Origin: Bacteroides pyogenes_A
GTDB taxonomy: Bacteria; Bacteroidota; Bacteroidia; Bacteroidales; Bacteroidaceae
Strand: one strand, 5' to 3'
Length of the DNA stretch: 64,000 nucleotides
NCBI RefSeq assembly: GCF_048595595.1
Contig: NZ_CP184347.1
The notes below the pieces were generated by a model that was not told the DNA's origin, ran no database searches, and worked only from the letters and a program-made list of their open reading frames with translations. The position numbers and the translations under genes are program-made. The number at the start of each line of letters is the position of its first letter. The first letter of the stretch is position 1. Shown piece by piece: positions 38,601-49,400 of the stretch.

Positions 38601-38913
38601 AGACGATGGAGAGGTTATTTGCGACCATCTGCACCCTAAACAACTGCTCGACATCATGCGTGCGCTGTGTAAGAACCAAAACGACTATGACCGTGTGCTC
38701 TGTGCTGCGGTCAACCGTGAAACGCAAGACGGCCGCCGCATGACCAAGTACAACACGTTGCTCCAAACAGCTATTGACAGCATCGTAAGCATTAAGGAAG
38801 AGACAGACATTGAGAGCCTTTTCTCTGTGGGTGAGACAACAGCCTTGCATGGAGAAATTAAAGGTTTGGACGACTTTGAGTTGATAACCTTCTTAATAAT
38901 TAAAGAGAAATGA
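35641..38913 (+). CDS. SNF2/SF2 helicase with N-terminal PLD-like domain
   Basis: This is a 1090-residue nucleic-acid ATPase. The N-terminal region (about 15-170) resembles the phospholipase D-like domain seen in this helicase group, but the HKD catalytic signature looks degenerate (FMHINND where HxK would be expected). The SF2 core shows Walker A ILADSVGLGKTFTAL (about 270-284), DEAH-type VIDESHNF (about 359-366), LSATPVNNRF (about 413-422) and motif VI IQRFGRIDRIGS (about 827-838). Proteins of this type accompany Mod/Res genes in some restriction-like loci. It could translocate on DNA to license or restrict target cleavage. Its stop overlaps the next start (ATGA). Confidence 0.85.
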   Translation: MEQPKLINNISERVVDDLKGRLSKGACVSIAAASFSIYAYEALKEELEQVEQLRFIFTSPTFIKDKSKKEKREFFIPKLNRERNLYGTDFEIRLRNQLSQKAIAKECADWIRRKVQFRSNASQEQMGGFMHINNDTQQVYIPFNEFTTTQLGCERGANVYNVVNVLPSPTASTYLDIFNEQWNNDEKFEDVTKRILEYIDTVYQENAPEYIYFIALYNIFNEFLEDISEDVLPNERTGFKTSAIWNKLYNFQRDAALAIINKLEKYNGCILADSVGLGKTFTALAVIKYYENRNKSVLVLCPKKLNDNWQTFRANYKNNPVAADRLRYDILFHSDLSRDRGLSNGLDLEHVNWGNYDLIVIDESHNFRNGGNVDEEDEADFDTLVETDRHKENRYQRLMRCVIRQGVKTKVLMLSATPVNNRFGDLKNQLQLAYEGRVENINEALELDRNIGDIFKSAQTAYNRWAKLEPSERTTERLLSSLQFDFFQMLDAVTIARSRSHIIKYYDTKDIGEFPKRLAPLSRRPRLTDLGDAINFKDIAEQLNALNLSIYTPSLYLFDCARSGYSIDYDGEGLSIDGREKGLRKLMATNLLKRLESSVNSFRLTLNRIHEYIRQTMELIDAYDKKHSGATIDVSSFTDDMDSSEGDTDPFATKKSKISLADMDYVSWRRDLEADFERLDLLLLMLKDITPEHDSKLQMLIEDLKHKFRNPINGGNKKVLIFTAFADTANYLYEQLSTKIKETCGLDTALITGSTDGRCTLPKFPMSFNNVLTYFSPLSKDRSALFPNATGEIDVLIATDCISEGQNLQDCDYLINYDIHWNPVRIIQRFGRIDRIGSRNKQIQLVNYWPDMELDDYIQLKGRVESRMKATILTAAGTGNPLSMGEEADLEYRLGQLKKLQNEVVDIEDMDTGINIMDLGLNEFRLDLLQYVKEHPDIEHAPFGLNAVVAGSELAKPGVMFVLKNRNNAVNIDRKNQLHPFYMVYLADDGEVICDHLHPKQLLDIMRALCKNQNDYDRVLCAAVNRETQDGRRMTKYNTLLQTAIDSIVSIKEETDIESLFSVGETTALHGEIKGLDDFELITFLIIKEK

Positions 38914-39719
38914 AATTATCTGATATAGAAATAGGTACTATGGTCAACTTCTTAAATGAAGGTGGTTATGTCCTGGACTTTAGTACAGCTGATTTTGATG
39001 CTTTTACCTATAAAAGCATAGGTGTTCCGCTTTGTGAAACATATAGACTTTCAAAGGGCAAATCTCTGATAGCATATATCAATGATACAAAATACGAAGA
39101 TAAAATAAAGCTACTTAGCGATTTAATCAGATATTACGAACTTTCTTCAATGAAGGAACATGATGAAGAAAATCGTAAAAGCCGTGCGGTTGCTTACAAA
39201 AAATGCCGTAGCATACTTGATAAAGCAGGTGGTACAATGGTTATGACCGCTACGGCTGAAACTTTAAAAGAGGCTTTTGACAGCGATTACATATCAGCCC
39301 AAATTGATTTAATGCTCAATCTGAAGGACGGAAATCCAACAGAAGCAATTGGTAAGGCTAAAGAACTAATTGAAAGTTGTTGTAAAACAATACTTGAATT
39401 TGAAGGCTGTACTGTAGATAAAGATTGGGAAGTTCCACGTCTTGTTGATGAAACTTTCAGACATTTTCATCTGATGCCTAAAAACATCTCTGATGATGTT
39501 AAAGGAGCTAAGTCTATAAAGGCTATTCTCGGTAATCTTAAAGCTATTGCACAAGGCGTTGCAGAACTGAGAAATCTGTATGGTAGCGGACATGGCAAGT
39601 CCAGTTCATATAAAGGGCTTGAATCTCGTCATGCTAGTTTAGCGATTGGAAGTAGTACAACTCTCGTGCGCTTTTTATGGGATTCGTATGAACGGCATCA
39701 TAATAATGAGGTTAATTAG
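38910..39719 (+). CDS. Abortive-infection family protein (Abi C-terminal domain)
   Basis: The 269-residue soluble protein has a C-terminal half matching the abortive-infection C-terminal domain (GNPTEAIGKAKELIESCCKT, then AEL..LYGSGHGKSSSY..L and HASLAIGSSTTLVRFLWDSY). Such proteins stop phage growth by disabling the infected cell, and the biochemical action of this group is not established. The gene overlaps the helicase stop by 4 bases, so translation is coupled. By eye it is more A/T-rich than the genes on either side, which suggests that it was inserted into the operon from another source. Confidence 0.75.
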   Translation: MKLSDIEIGTMVNFLNEGGYVLDFSTADFDAFTYKSIGVPLCETYRLSKGKSLIAYINDTKYEDKIKLLSDLIRYYELSSMKEHDEENRKSRAVAYKKCRSILDKAGGTMVMTATAETLKEAFDSDYISAQIDLMLNLKDGNPTEAIGKAKELIESCCKTILEFEGCTVDKDWEVPRLVDETFRHFHLMPKNISDDVKGAKSIKAILGNLKAIAQGVAELRNLYGSGHGKSSSYKGLESRHASLAIGSSTTLVRFLWDSYERHHNNEVN

Positions 39720-39729
39720 ATGAGACAAA

Positions 39730-40413
39730 ATGGACAATATACTTAACTACCCCACCTCCACACACGTGGACAGATTGGTGCCCAAGACAGCCTTTTACAA
39801 GCATTTGGAGATTAACACACGCTTGAAGATGCGATTTGTGGAAGATGTGGAACGTATACAATGGCTCTATAAGTTAGCTCCATCCACCATAAATGTGGAT
39901 ACGGGTAAGACGGTGCATGAAATCGTGATGTTCTTGGTGACGCTCAAAGCGGAGGATATGCCCGATGATGTGTTTCTTGCCATCGACCGCCAGATGCCTC
40001 GCCATGTGGTGTTTGTGTTGCAATATGCCAACCGTGGCCGATTGTTGCTCAACTACAAGGAATGGGTAGATGCGAACAAAACACGATTCAACATTTTGAA
40101 GACTTTCCGCACAGAATGGATGCCATTGGCAAAGGTGAAGTTAGAACTTGCAGGGTCGTCACTGGATAATATCTACGAAGCGTTTGCCGGTCAGATTTCC
40201 GGATTTGGTACGACCAATGCCGCTGACACGAAGCAGATTATGGCATTGCAAGATGAATTGGCTCGTAAACGACGGGCAGCGGAAGCCTTGCAGAAGCGTG
40301 TACGGAATGAAAGGCAGTTTGCCAAACAGATGGAACTCAACAGTGAAGCCCGTGCCTTGAAGCGTGAGATTGCTAAGTTGGAAGAGGTACTTAAAACATT
40401 AGAAAACAATTAA
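39730..40413 (+). CDS. DUF4391 domain protein
   Basis: This 227-residue protein has an N-terminal alpha/beta region (DRLVPKTAFYKHLEINTRLK, VERIQWLYKLAPSTIN) and a C-terminal coiled coil (about 175-225, ELARKRRAAEALQKRVRNER). DUF4391 proteins typically sit between a helicase and a type III-like Mod gene, as here, with 10- and 12-base gaps. The role is unknown. An adaptor joining helicase and methyltransferase subunits is a reasonable guess from context. Confidence 0.75.
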   Translation: MDNILNYPTSTHVDRLVPKTAFYKHLEINTRLKMRFVEDVERIQWLYKLAPSTINVDTGKTVHEIVMFLVTLKAEDMPDDVFLAIDRQMPRHVVFVLQYANRGRLLLNYKEWVDANKTRFNILKTFRTEWMPLAKVKLELAGSSLDNIYEAFAGQISGFGTTNAADTKQIMALQDELARKRRAAEALQKRVRNERQFAKQMELNSEARALKREIAKLEEVLKTLENN

Positions 40414-40425
40414 GAAATAAAATAT

Positions 40426-42402
40426 ATGACTGACATATTAAAACATTTGGATTTGAACTCCGCGGACGGAACGCAACTCAATCTTGATGCGCTCTATCAG
40501 ATTGCACCTTCTGCATTTACCGAAGTACGTGATGACAAGACGGGTGCAATTTCCCGAAAGGTAAACTTTGAGGTGTTTCGTCAGTTGCTTGGCGACCATG
40601 CCACAGATGGCCAGGGCGAAATGTACCAGTTTACATGGGTGGGTAAGAACGCCGCTCGTGCGGAGGCTGCCAAACCTACCGATAAGACATTACGCCCGGT
40701 GGTGGAAGATTCCATGGATTGGGACAACACAAAGAATATCTATATCGAGGGCGACAACCTTGAAGTGCTTAAACTTTTACAACGCTCGTACATGGGTAAG
40801 GTGAAGATGATTTATATCGACCCGCCTTATAATACGGGCAATGACTTTGTGTATCACGATGACTTTGCTCGTACTACTGTCGAGGAGGATATTGAAGCTG
40901 GCAATGTAGACGAATTAGGCTATCGCTTTAGGAAGAATACCGATACGAATGGTAAGTTTCATTCGGATTGGTGTTCGATGATTTATAGCCGTCTGTTGGC
41001 GGCAAGAAGCCTGCTGACGGAGGATGGAGTTATCTTTATTTCGATTGATGATAATGAGGTACGCAATCTCAGGAATATTTGCGATGAAGTGTTTGGGGAA
41101 CATAATAACATTACTAGTATTATTGTTCGCTCCAATAGTCGTGGTCAAACCTACAATGAGATAGCTAAAACTCATGAATACGTGTTGGTATATGCAAAGT
41201 CTCAAGACGCTGTCCTTTATGAGCTAGAGAAAGATATGGATAACTCCGATCTAAACTTAAAGGATTCAATCAGTGCTTTTAATATCAGGGAACTAAGAAA
41301 TAGGAATCCTAAGTTTGGAAAGCATAATCGTCCAGGTCTGTATTATCCTATCTATCTAAATCCTTCAAAGAAGGACAAAGATTCATTTATGCCTGTTTCA
41401 CTTTCAAGAAACGAAGATTATTGTGTCGAAGTATATCCATATAATTCTCAAGGCATAGAAAGTTGTTGGCGTTGGGGTAAGATAAAGTTCGAACAAAATA
41501 TTAACAACGAGACTCTTATAAGCAATGTTGTCGCTAAAGAAAAAAGGGAAGGCGGTTATAATATTTACGAAAAATATCGTAAAACAACTTACAAGCCTAA
41601 ATCCATTTGGGACGACAATGCAGTATTGACGGAAACTGGCACAACATCATTACATGAGATAGGGTTTAATGGAGAATTTGACTTTCCAAAGCCTGTAGAA
41701 CTTGTGAAACGTTGTATTGCTATTTCTGTTAAAGAAGATGATATTGTATTGGATTTCTTCTCTGGAAGTGCCACAACTGCACATGCAGTAATGCAATTGA
41801 ATGCAGAGGATGGAAACAATCGCTCTTATATATGCGTTCAACTTCCCGAAGAAACGCCAGAAGATAGCGAAGCACGAAAAGCAGGCTACATCACTATTCC
41901 CGAAATAGCCAAAGAACGCATCCGTCGTGCCGGAAAGAAGATTAAGGAAGAATCCCCTTTGACTACCAAAAATCTTGATACCGGTTTCCGTGTGTTCAGA
42001 TTGGAGGAAAGCAACTACGAAGAAGTATCTATCTCTCCCAATGATTACCAGCAAGACCAGCTCAATCTGTTTGCAGATAACATCAAGCAAGACCGCACCG
42101 ACCTTGATTTGCTCTTTGGGGCTATGCTTGCCTGGGGCGTAACACTCGACCTGCCAATGACGCAAAAAGAGGTGGACGGCTGCACCATCTATACTGTGAA
42201 CAATGGCGACTTAGTGGCTTGCTTTACCGAGAGAATCACCGACAATGTGGTGGCGGCGATGGCCGACAAAACTCCGCTGCGTGTGCTCTTCCGTGACTCC
42301 TGCTTTGCCCAAGATGACCAAAAGATAAACATCTACGAGCAATTCAAGCAACTGATGGACTGGACCGATGATGAAGCCTTCAAGAATATCAAGGTTATCT
42401 AA
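40426..42402 (+). CDS. Type III-like DNA adenine methyltransferase (Mod)
   Basis: This 658-residue N6-adenine methyltransferase of the beta class has catalytic motif IV IDPPYNTGNDF (about 132-142) before AdoMet-binding motif I VLDFFSGSATTAH (about 442-454). The middle (about 200-420) is the target-recognition region. It is visibly more A/T-rich than the two ends of the gene, as if the recognition domain had been swapped. Together with Res (43404-46466), one gene further on, it forms a type III restriction-modification pair. The recognition sequence cannot be read from the protein. Confidence 0.92.
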   Translation: MTDILKHLDLNSADGTQLNLDALYQIAPSAFTEVRDDKTGAISRKVNFEVFRQLLGDHATDGQGEMYQFTWVGKNAARAEAAKPTDKTLRPVVEDSMDWDNTKNIYIEGDNLEVLKLLQRSYMGKVKMIYIDPPYNTGNDFVYHDDFARTTVEEDIEAGNVDELGYRFRKNTDTNGKFHSDWCSMIYSRLLAARSLLTEDGVIFISIDDNEVRNLRNICDEVFGEHNNITSIIVRSNSRGQTYNEIAKTHEYVLVYAKSQDAVLYELEKDMDNSDLNLKDSISAFNIRELRNRNPKFGKHNRPGLYYPIYLNPSKKDKDSFMPVSLSRNEDYCVEVYPYNSQGIESCWRWGKIKFEQNINNETLISNVVAKEKREGGYNIYEKYRKTTYKPKSIWDDNAVLTETGTTSLHEIGFNGEFDFPKPVELVKRCIAISVKEDDIVLDFFSGSATTAHAVMQLNAEDGNNRSYICVQLPEETPEDSEARKAGYITIPEIAKERIRRAGKKIKEESPLTTKNLDTGFRVFRLEESNYEEVSISPNDYQQDQLNLFADNIKQDRTDLDLLFGAMLAWGVTLDLPMTQKEVDGCTIYTVNNGDLVACFTERITDNVVAAMADKTPLRVLFRDSCFAQDDQKINIYEQFKQLMDWTDDEAFKNIKVI

Positions 42403-42412
42403 ATTCGCGATT

Positions 42413-43414
42413 ATGGAAGAGAACAACAAAATACTCATCTATACGGATAGCGAAGGCTTGACCAAAATAGATGTAATATTAGAAGACGAGACCTTGTGGC
42501 TTACGCAAGCGCAAATGTGCGAGCTGTATCAAACCAGTAAGTCGAACGTAAGCGAGCATATCAAGCACATATTTGAAGAGGGTGAATTACAGGAAGATTC
42601 AGTTGTTCGGAAATTCCGAACAACTGCCTCCGACGGTAAATCATATATGACTGCATACTACAATCTGGATATGATTATCGCCCTTGGTTATCGCATACGT
42701 TCTATCATAGCAACCCGTTTTCGTCAATGGGCTACGCAGCGGTTGAAAGAATATATGATTAAAGGTTTCGCTCTTGACGATGAACGACTGAAACAACTTG
42801 GAGGCGGTGGCTATTGGAAAGAGCTGTTGGAGCGCATCCGGGACATCCGTGCCACAGAAAAGGTGCTGTACCGCCAAGTGTTGGAAATATATGCCACAAG
42901 TATCGACTATGACCCAAGAGCTTCTGTTTCGCAAGAGTTTTTCAAGAAAGTGCAGAACAAGATACACTATGCCATACACGGCCATACGGCAGCCGAACTG
43001 ATTGTGGAACGTGCCGATGCCGAAAAGGATTTTATGGGATTGCTTACATTCAAAGGGAATCAGCCTACTCTGTCAGAAGCTCGCACAGCCAAGAATTATT
43101 TGGATGAGAAGGAACTTCGTGCTATGGGGCAGTTGGTATCTGGATATTTGGACTTTGCAGAGCGTCAGGCAGAACGAGAGCAACCAATGACAATGAACGA
43201 TTGGGCTAACTATTTGGATAGGATTCTTACCATGTCGGGAGAACAATTGCTATTAGATTCCGGCAAGGTGTCGCACACGGAAGCTATGGAACATGCTACC
43301 AATGAATATCGCAAATACAAACAACGCACTATCAGTGATGTGGAACAAGATTATCTGGACTCCATCAAGCGAATTGGCAATATAGGTAAAAAAGGAGACA
43401 AAAATGAAAATTAA
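42413..43414 (+). CDS. RhuM-family protein (first copy)
   Basis: The 333-residue protein belongs to the virulence RhuM family: DETLWLTQAQMCELYQTSKS at the N-terminus is a DNA-binding-like segment, and TRFRQWATQRLKEYMIKGFA and FFKKVQNKIHYAIHGHTAAE are family blocks. The function is unknown, although the family is frequent next to restriction and toxin-antitoxin genes. The ATG at 42413 (MEENNKILIY) is chosen because an upstream ATG would overlap mod and add residues not seen in the second copy. It sits between mod and res and overlaps res by 11 bases. A paralogue closes the operon at 53067-54098. Confidence 0.85.
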   Translation: MEENNKILIYTDSEGLTKIDVILEDETLWLTQAQMCELYQTSKSNVSEHIKHIFEEGELQEDSVVRKFRTTASDGKSYMTAYYNLDMIIALGYRIRSIIATRFRQWATQRLKEYMIKGFALDDERLKQLGGGGYWKELLERIRDIRATEKVLYRQVLEIYATSIDYDPRASVSQEFFKKVQNKIHYAIHGHTAAELIVERADAEKDFMGLLTFKGNQPTLSEARTAKNYLDEKELRAMGQLVSGYLDFAERQAEREQPMTMNDWANYLDRILTMSGEQLLLDSGKVSHTEAMEHATNEYRKYKQRTISDVEQDYLDSIKRIGNIGKKGDKNEN

Positions 43415-46400
43415 ATACAAGCACCAACGATTTCAGGCTGAAGCTACTCGCTGTGTGACGGATGTGTTCCAAGGTCAACCGAAGAGAGATGGACTGAGCA
43501 ACTTCTTGATAGACCAAGGCAAAGGCCATATAGGTTTTAAGGTAGAAGGCTTTGGCAACGCCCCCATTGTGCTCGACCGTGAAAGTCTGTGCGAGAACAT
43601 TCGCACCATACAGATGGCGCAAGGCTTGAAGCCTATCGAACATATACAAGGCGAGGGACTAACCCTTACGGTGGAAATGGAGACCGGTACAGGTAAAACC
43701 TATACCTACATCAAGACAATGTATGAACTGAACCAACGCTACGGCTGGAGTAAGTTCATTATCGTGGTACCCAGTATTGCCATTCGCGAGGGTGTGTTCA
43801 AGAGTTTTGAAAGTATGGCGGAACACTTTGCCGGAGAGTATGGCAAACGGATGCAATACTTCATCTATAACTCCAAGCAGCTCTCCAAGATCGATGGCTT
43901 TGCCCAAGACAACGGCATTCACGTGATGGTCATCAACACGCAAGCATTCAATGCCTCGATGAACGAAGAGAAGAACATACAGGGACGTAGCGGAGACGCT
44001 GCCGCACGTATCATCTTTTCCCGACGGGATGAGTTTGGCTCACGTCGTCCTATCGACATCCTTGCCAAGACCAATCCCATCATGATCATTGATGAACCGC
44101 AAAGTGTGTTGGGTACGGACAAGGGCAACGCCACCCGACGGGGCATACAGCTGTTCAATCCCCTGTTCAAGGTCTTGTATAGTGCCACTCATCGCAAGGA
44201 CGACATCTACAACATGGTATTCCGACTGGATGCCATTGATGCCTATAACAAGCGGTTGGTGAAAAAAGTGGAAGTGCGAGGTGTGCACCAATTAGGCTCC
44301 ACCGCTACCAACGGTTATGTCTATTTAGATGAAATCGTTATCGGCAAAGGCAATCCGCAGGCACGTATCGGTTTCGATATGAAAACCAATAACGGTACCC
44401 GCCATGTCATTCGCTTGGCAGGCGAAGGATTCAACCTGAAAGAACAAAGTGGCGGACTGCAAGAATACGAAGACAACTACATTGTAGAACGCATTGACGG
44501 ACTGACCGGTACCATTCATTTCCTGAACGAACTGACGCTTCATGAAGGAGACATCGTAGGTGCTGCCAACGAAGAACTGGTGCGCCGTATGCAGATTCGT
44601 GAGACCATCAAAACACATCTGGAACGTGAACGCCAGTTGTTTCCCAGACACATCAAGGTGCTCTCCCTGTTCTTCATCGACCATGTGGATAGCTACCGCA
44701 TATACAGCAAAGAGGGTGTGGAGAAAGGAAAGTTTGCCAAGATGTTTGAAGAGGAATACCAGAGAGCCTTACAAGAAATGATGCCTACATTTACGGATGG
44801 AGCTTATATGCGTTTCCTGTCCGACCCCAAGAATGCGTGCGACAACATTCACGACGGTTATTTCTCCGTGGATAAAAAAGGTGTCAGCGTGGAATCGAAA
44901 AGCAAGGAAGGTGAAAACGAAGAGCGTGGTTTCAACTTGATTATGAAAGATAAGGAGCGTCTGCTGAGCCAAGAGTGTCCGGTGCGTTTCATCTTCTCTC
45001 ACTCTGCCTTGAAGGAGGGTTGGGACAATCCCAACGTGTTCCAGATTTGTACGCTGAAAGATACTGCCAACGAGATAAAGAAGCGGCAGGAAGTGGGACG
45101 CGGTATGCGTCTTTGCGTCAACGACAAAGGTGAACGCCAGGATACCGATGTATTAGGCGATACTGTGTTCAATACCAACATACTCACAGTTATCGCCAGC
45201 GAAAGCTATGACGACTTTGCCAAGAAGTTGCAGAAAGAAATAGCCGAGGCTTGCGATACTCGCCCTGTGATAGTGACTGCCAATCTGTTTGCCGATGCAA
45301 TGGCGCAAACAGAAGATGGAACAACAGTAAAAATCTCCACACAACAGGCAGTAGATATTCACGAAGAGTTGATTACCCAAGGGTATATCAAGAAGGGGAA
45401 ACTCACTCAGAAGTATTTTGATGAGAAGAAAGCCGGACAGCTTGATTTTGGCGAGGCAAACGAACTGAAATCATTTATCATCAAGCAACTGGATAAGGTA
45501 TTTGACCCGGATAGTGTGAAACCTACAAACGGAAGGGAAAAGAAAGAGGCAAAATTCAATGCCGACAACTTCCACAAGAAGGAGTGGCAGGAACTATGGA
45601 AGCGTATCAACACACGCACATACTACAATGTAAACTTCGACACCTCGAAGCTGATAAAGAACGCAATTGATGAACTGGACAAACATCTGAATGTAACGGA
45701 AATCCGCATCGTGGTGGAAAGCGGAGGTATGGAGGGAATTCGCGACCGCGAGGAATTGGAAGTCGGCACAGCTATGTCGGCAGCCAAAGTAAGAACTATC
45801 CATGTGAAGGAGGCTGTTGGAAGTGGTGTTACATACGACCTCGTAGGCGAATTGGTGCAAGCTACCGGCCTAACTCGAAGAACCATTGTAGCCATTTTGC
45901 AAGGTATCAAACCCACCACATTCCATCAATTCAAGCTCAACCCCGAAGAGTTTATCATCAAGGCAGGACGTATCATTAACGATTGTAAGGCAATCTCCCT
46001 GATACAGCATATCCGCTATGAGAAGCGCAACAATACGTTTGATAGCGACATCTTTGAGGAAGCAACACTTCGTGGTACATTGGGCAAGGACGCTATCGAA
46101 AGCGAGAAATCGCTGTATGATTTAGTGGTAGTTGATAGCCAAGGTATTGAGCGTTCCTTTGCCGAATCATTGGAAAAAGAGGACGATGTAGTGGTTTACA
46201 CCAAGCTGCCGGGAGGCTTCTATATCAATACCCCCATGGGTAAATACAACCCCGACTGGGCAGTTGCCTTCCGCGAAGGTAGCGTGAAACACGTTTACTT
46301 TGTGGCAGAAACCAAAGGTAACGACATCGAAGCATCCCAGCTGCGAAAAGCCGAAGATGCCAAGATTGAATGTGCCCGTCGTCACTTTGCAGCCATCAGT

Positions 46401-46466
46401 ACAGGCGAAGTGGTATATAGCGTGGTGAAAACGTATCAGGATTTGTATAATGCGGTAACGAAATAA
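43404..46466 (+). CDS. Type III-like restriction endonuclease/helicase subunit (Res)
   Basis: This is a 1020-residue SF2 translocase-nuclease. Walker A is METGTGKTYTYIK (about 92-104), motif II is DEPQ in IIDEPQSVLG (about 228-237), and motif VI is KKRQEVGRGMRLCVN (about 559-573). The C-terminal PD-(D/E)xK nuclease is seen as NPDWAVAF and FVAETKGND (about 949-974). The layout and length match type III Res proteins. With Mod it should cut unmodified DNA after translocation between sites. All motifs are intact, so the enzyme is predicted to be active. Confidence 0.92.
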   Translation: MKIKYKHQRFQAEATRCVTDVFQGQPKRDGLSNFLIDQGKGHIGFKVEGFGNAPIVLDRESLCENIRTIQMAQGLKPIEHIQGEGLTLTVEMETGTGKTYTYIKTMYELNQRYGWSKFIIVVPSIAIREGVFKSFESMAEHFAGEYGKRMQYFIYNSKQLSKIDGFAQDNGIHVMVINTQAFNASMNEEKNIQGRSGDAAARIIFSRRDEFGSRRPIDILAKTNPIMIIDEPQSVLGTDKGNATRRGIQLFNPLFKVLYSATHRKDDIYNMVFRLDAIDAYNKRLVKKVEVRGVHQLGSTATNGYVYLDEIVIGKGNPQARIGFDMKTNNGTRHVIRLAGEGFNLKEQSGGLQEYEDNYIVERIDGLTGTIHFLNELTLHEGDIVGAANEELVRRMQIRETIKTHLERERQLFPRHIKVLSLFFIDHVDSYRIYSKEGVEKGKFAKMFEEEYQRALQEMMPTFTDGAYMRFLSDPKNACDNIHDGYFSVDKKGVSVESKSKEGENEERGFNLIMKDKERLLSQECPVRFIFSHSALKEGWDNPNVFQICTLKDTANEIKKRQEVGRGMRLCVNDKGERQDTDVLGDTVFNTNILTVIASESYDDFAKKLQKEIAEACDTRPVIVTANLFADAMAQTEDGTTVKISTQQAVDIHEELITQGYIKKGKLTQKYFDEKKAGQLDFGEANELKSFIIKQLDKVFDPDSVKPTNGREKKEAKFNADNFHKKEWQELWKRINTRTYYNVNFDTSKLIKNAIDELDKHLNVTEIRIVVESGGMEGIRDREELEVGTAMSAAKVRTIHVKEAVGSGVTYDLVGELVQATGLTRRTIVAILQGIKPTTFHQFKLNPEEFIIKAGRIINDCKAISLIQHIRYEKRNNTFDSDIFEEATLRGTLGKDAIESEKSLYDLVVVDSQGIERSFAESLEKEDDVVVYTKLPGGFYINTPMGKYNPDWAVAFREGSVKHVYFVAETKGNDIEASQLRKAEDAKIECARRHFAAISTGEVVYSVVKTYQDLYNAVTK

Positions 46467-46499
46467 CACAATCATCCATGTAGAGGAGCCACTCTCTAC

Positions 46500-49400
46500 A
46501 TGGTATTTGATTCTTTGAATAGGAACATGATTACAGAGCATCCTTCGTATTTAAGAACGACACCTGTTGGTGAAGACCTATTTATAGGTAAATCTCATGA
46601 AGCAATATCTAAAAGAATTGCTCAACAGATTAAAAATGGTAACCATTGCCAAATGATTGGAATTGATGGTGGATGGGGATCAGGTAAATCAAATTTAGTA
46701 AAGCTCATTTCTAATGAACTCAATGCAGGGATAAGTGATAAAAAGAAACAAATGTTTCCATTTATCACCTATGATGCTTGGGGGCACAGTTCCGATTTAC
46801 AACGTCGTACCATATTAGAGGAAATAACAAAATCTCTGATTACTGACTATGAATGTCTTGATAACTCTTGGCAACTAAAACTTAACGAACTTCTTTCCAA
46901 AAAGAAAAGCACTCATAACAAAAAAGTTCCTAGACTTAGCACAACTATTAAAGTCGGCATGTTATTAGTGGCATTAACCCCACTAATCAATTGGCTTGTT
47001 TCTTTAGTTCCAGACAAATGTGTTTGGGGAAAGATTCTTACGTCTATGATACCTTACATTGTTGGTATCGTTTATGTTGTTTATAAAAAGCATTGCGATG
47101 ATAAAAAATATGGAATAACTGGAACCGCATCATTCTCGTCTTACTTTGAGGAATTATTTCTTGTGTACAAGGGTAAAATTTCTGAAGAATCAACTTATGA
47201 AGTGATTTCTGAAAAAGAACCTTCATCTTCACAATTTAAGGAATGGATGCATCAGTTAGATGGGAGTATCAGGGATAGCAAAAAAGTAATCCTTGTTTTT
47301 GACAACATGGATAGGCTTCCTATTGCTAAAGTACAAGAGTTTTGGGCTGCTATACACTCTTTTTTTGCAGAAGAGTCTTTTGATAATCTTGTTATAATTG
47401 TTCCATTTGACCGCTCACATATCATAAATGCCTTCAAATCGGAAGATAATACCGATAATAGCCATTGTTACGGCAATGACTTTATTAACAAGACATTTAG
47501 TGTGGTACATCGTGTAGCTCTTCCCATCATGTCTGATTGGAAAGCATTTTTCTATCAAAAATGGAAAGATGCCTTTGGTAAAGAAGCTTCTCCAGATAAG
47601 GAGGTTACGCAAATATATGATGCTATGACCCCAGAAATTACACCTCGCAACATCATTGCTTTTATAAACGAACTAATTACATTGAAATTTAACTCTGATT
47701 TATCTATTCCTGATAGATACTTAGCATTATACATTTTTGGCAAGGATGAAATTTCAGCTAAACCGTCAATAGAACTTTTGTCTCCTTCATTTTTAGGGAA
47801 TTTGTCTTGCCTTTATAGTAATGATACCGATATGCCTAAATTTATGTCGGCTATACATTATCAGCTACCTGTAGAGAAATCAATGGATATTGTTTTTACT
47901 CGGCAGATGAAAACAGCTCTCGATAATAATGAAGTGGAGATAATTAACCAATTAGCCAAAGATAACTCTACCTTTAAGAGTATTGCAGAAATAGCTATTC
48001 TAGATGTCACTAACATTGAGAATGCGACAATAGCACTCGAAAAGGCTGATTTATCTAATATTGAGAAAGGCGTTCTCGATTATATTTGGCAATGTCTATA
48101 CCATCGTATTCACTCATTAAAAGCAGACTTCACACGTTACAAACCTTTCCACTCAATCTTACTTTCTCATATATCACAAACAGGTAGGAAAAACTATATT
48201 TCTATGCTGATTAAACAATACCAAAGCATAAAGGAAGATAGTTTTGATTGCCAGACTTATATACAAGGCATTGATGCCTTGCGGAAAGTAGACTCATTTC
48301 ATTTAGATTGTGTCCTTGAATGTTTATGGCAAATATCACCTGCATTGTTCGTGAAACTTACTCAAATCACGAAAGATTCATACAATGACTATGGATATTA
48401 TTGTCCTGAAGAAGATTTAGACGAATACCTTTCTGATTTAAGCATTTCGGATTGGAAATCCATATTTATCAATAAGACATTAGCTGATGAATATAAATTG
48501 AATCGCTTTGAGAAAAAACTGCTCGAAAATCTAAAATCCTCTGGGAACAACGTAGATGATGTTAGAGTATGTATTGAACGCCTGAAAGAGATTCGATCCT
48601 ATATAGATAATGCAGATTCTATAATGGCCGACTCGGCTATCTATAATATATTGGGTAGCATCGATAGTAAGAATCCAATATTCTATGATTTAATATGCAT
48701 TGGTATGTCCAAATGCGGTTCGTACCAGTATAGAGGATACAGCCCATATTCTACAATGCTATCTTCACCCTCTGACCAAGATATTATTTCTATCTCAAAC
48801 ACCATTAAATGGTATATCAATTATGGTGATCTATTAGTAAGTTATAGTTCATATGATAGTAAACTAACAAATAGTGTTGTAAGACATTTGACCAATAGCT
48901 ATAATGCTCATAGTAGAGCATCAATCACAAATTGCTTGAAAAATTATACATCTATAAAAGCTCATTATTCACTTGAAGCCAAGGCTTTGTTGACTAAACT
49001 TGCTGGATGGTCTACTCACTATAAAGGTGAAGATGTTTTCTCTCCTGAACTAATAAAAGACTGCCTTAATGTAAAAAATGATTTATCAGTTGCAGTATTA
49101 AATGCTCTAAATTCAACCTTGCAAAGCAAATCGCAAGAGGTTTGGTGTGATGACTTGAAAAACTCGCACACTTTAGCCGATTATTATGTCATGTATCATC
49201 CAGAAATTAATCAAAACTTGTTTGATGCGATAAAAGAGCAGATAAATAGTTGTGTAACTAATAATACTGCCATTGCAAACCAAGACATTGTTGGTAAGTT
49301 ATTGTCTATATGTAACGTACAAGGCTGTGACGTGAAAAATTTCTTTATAGATACCCTAAATAAATTCAACACAAATCAGTCAACCAAAGGAAAGGTAATT

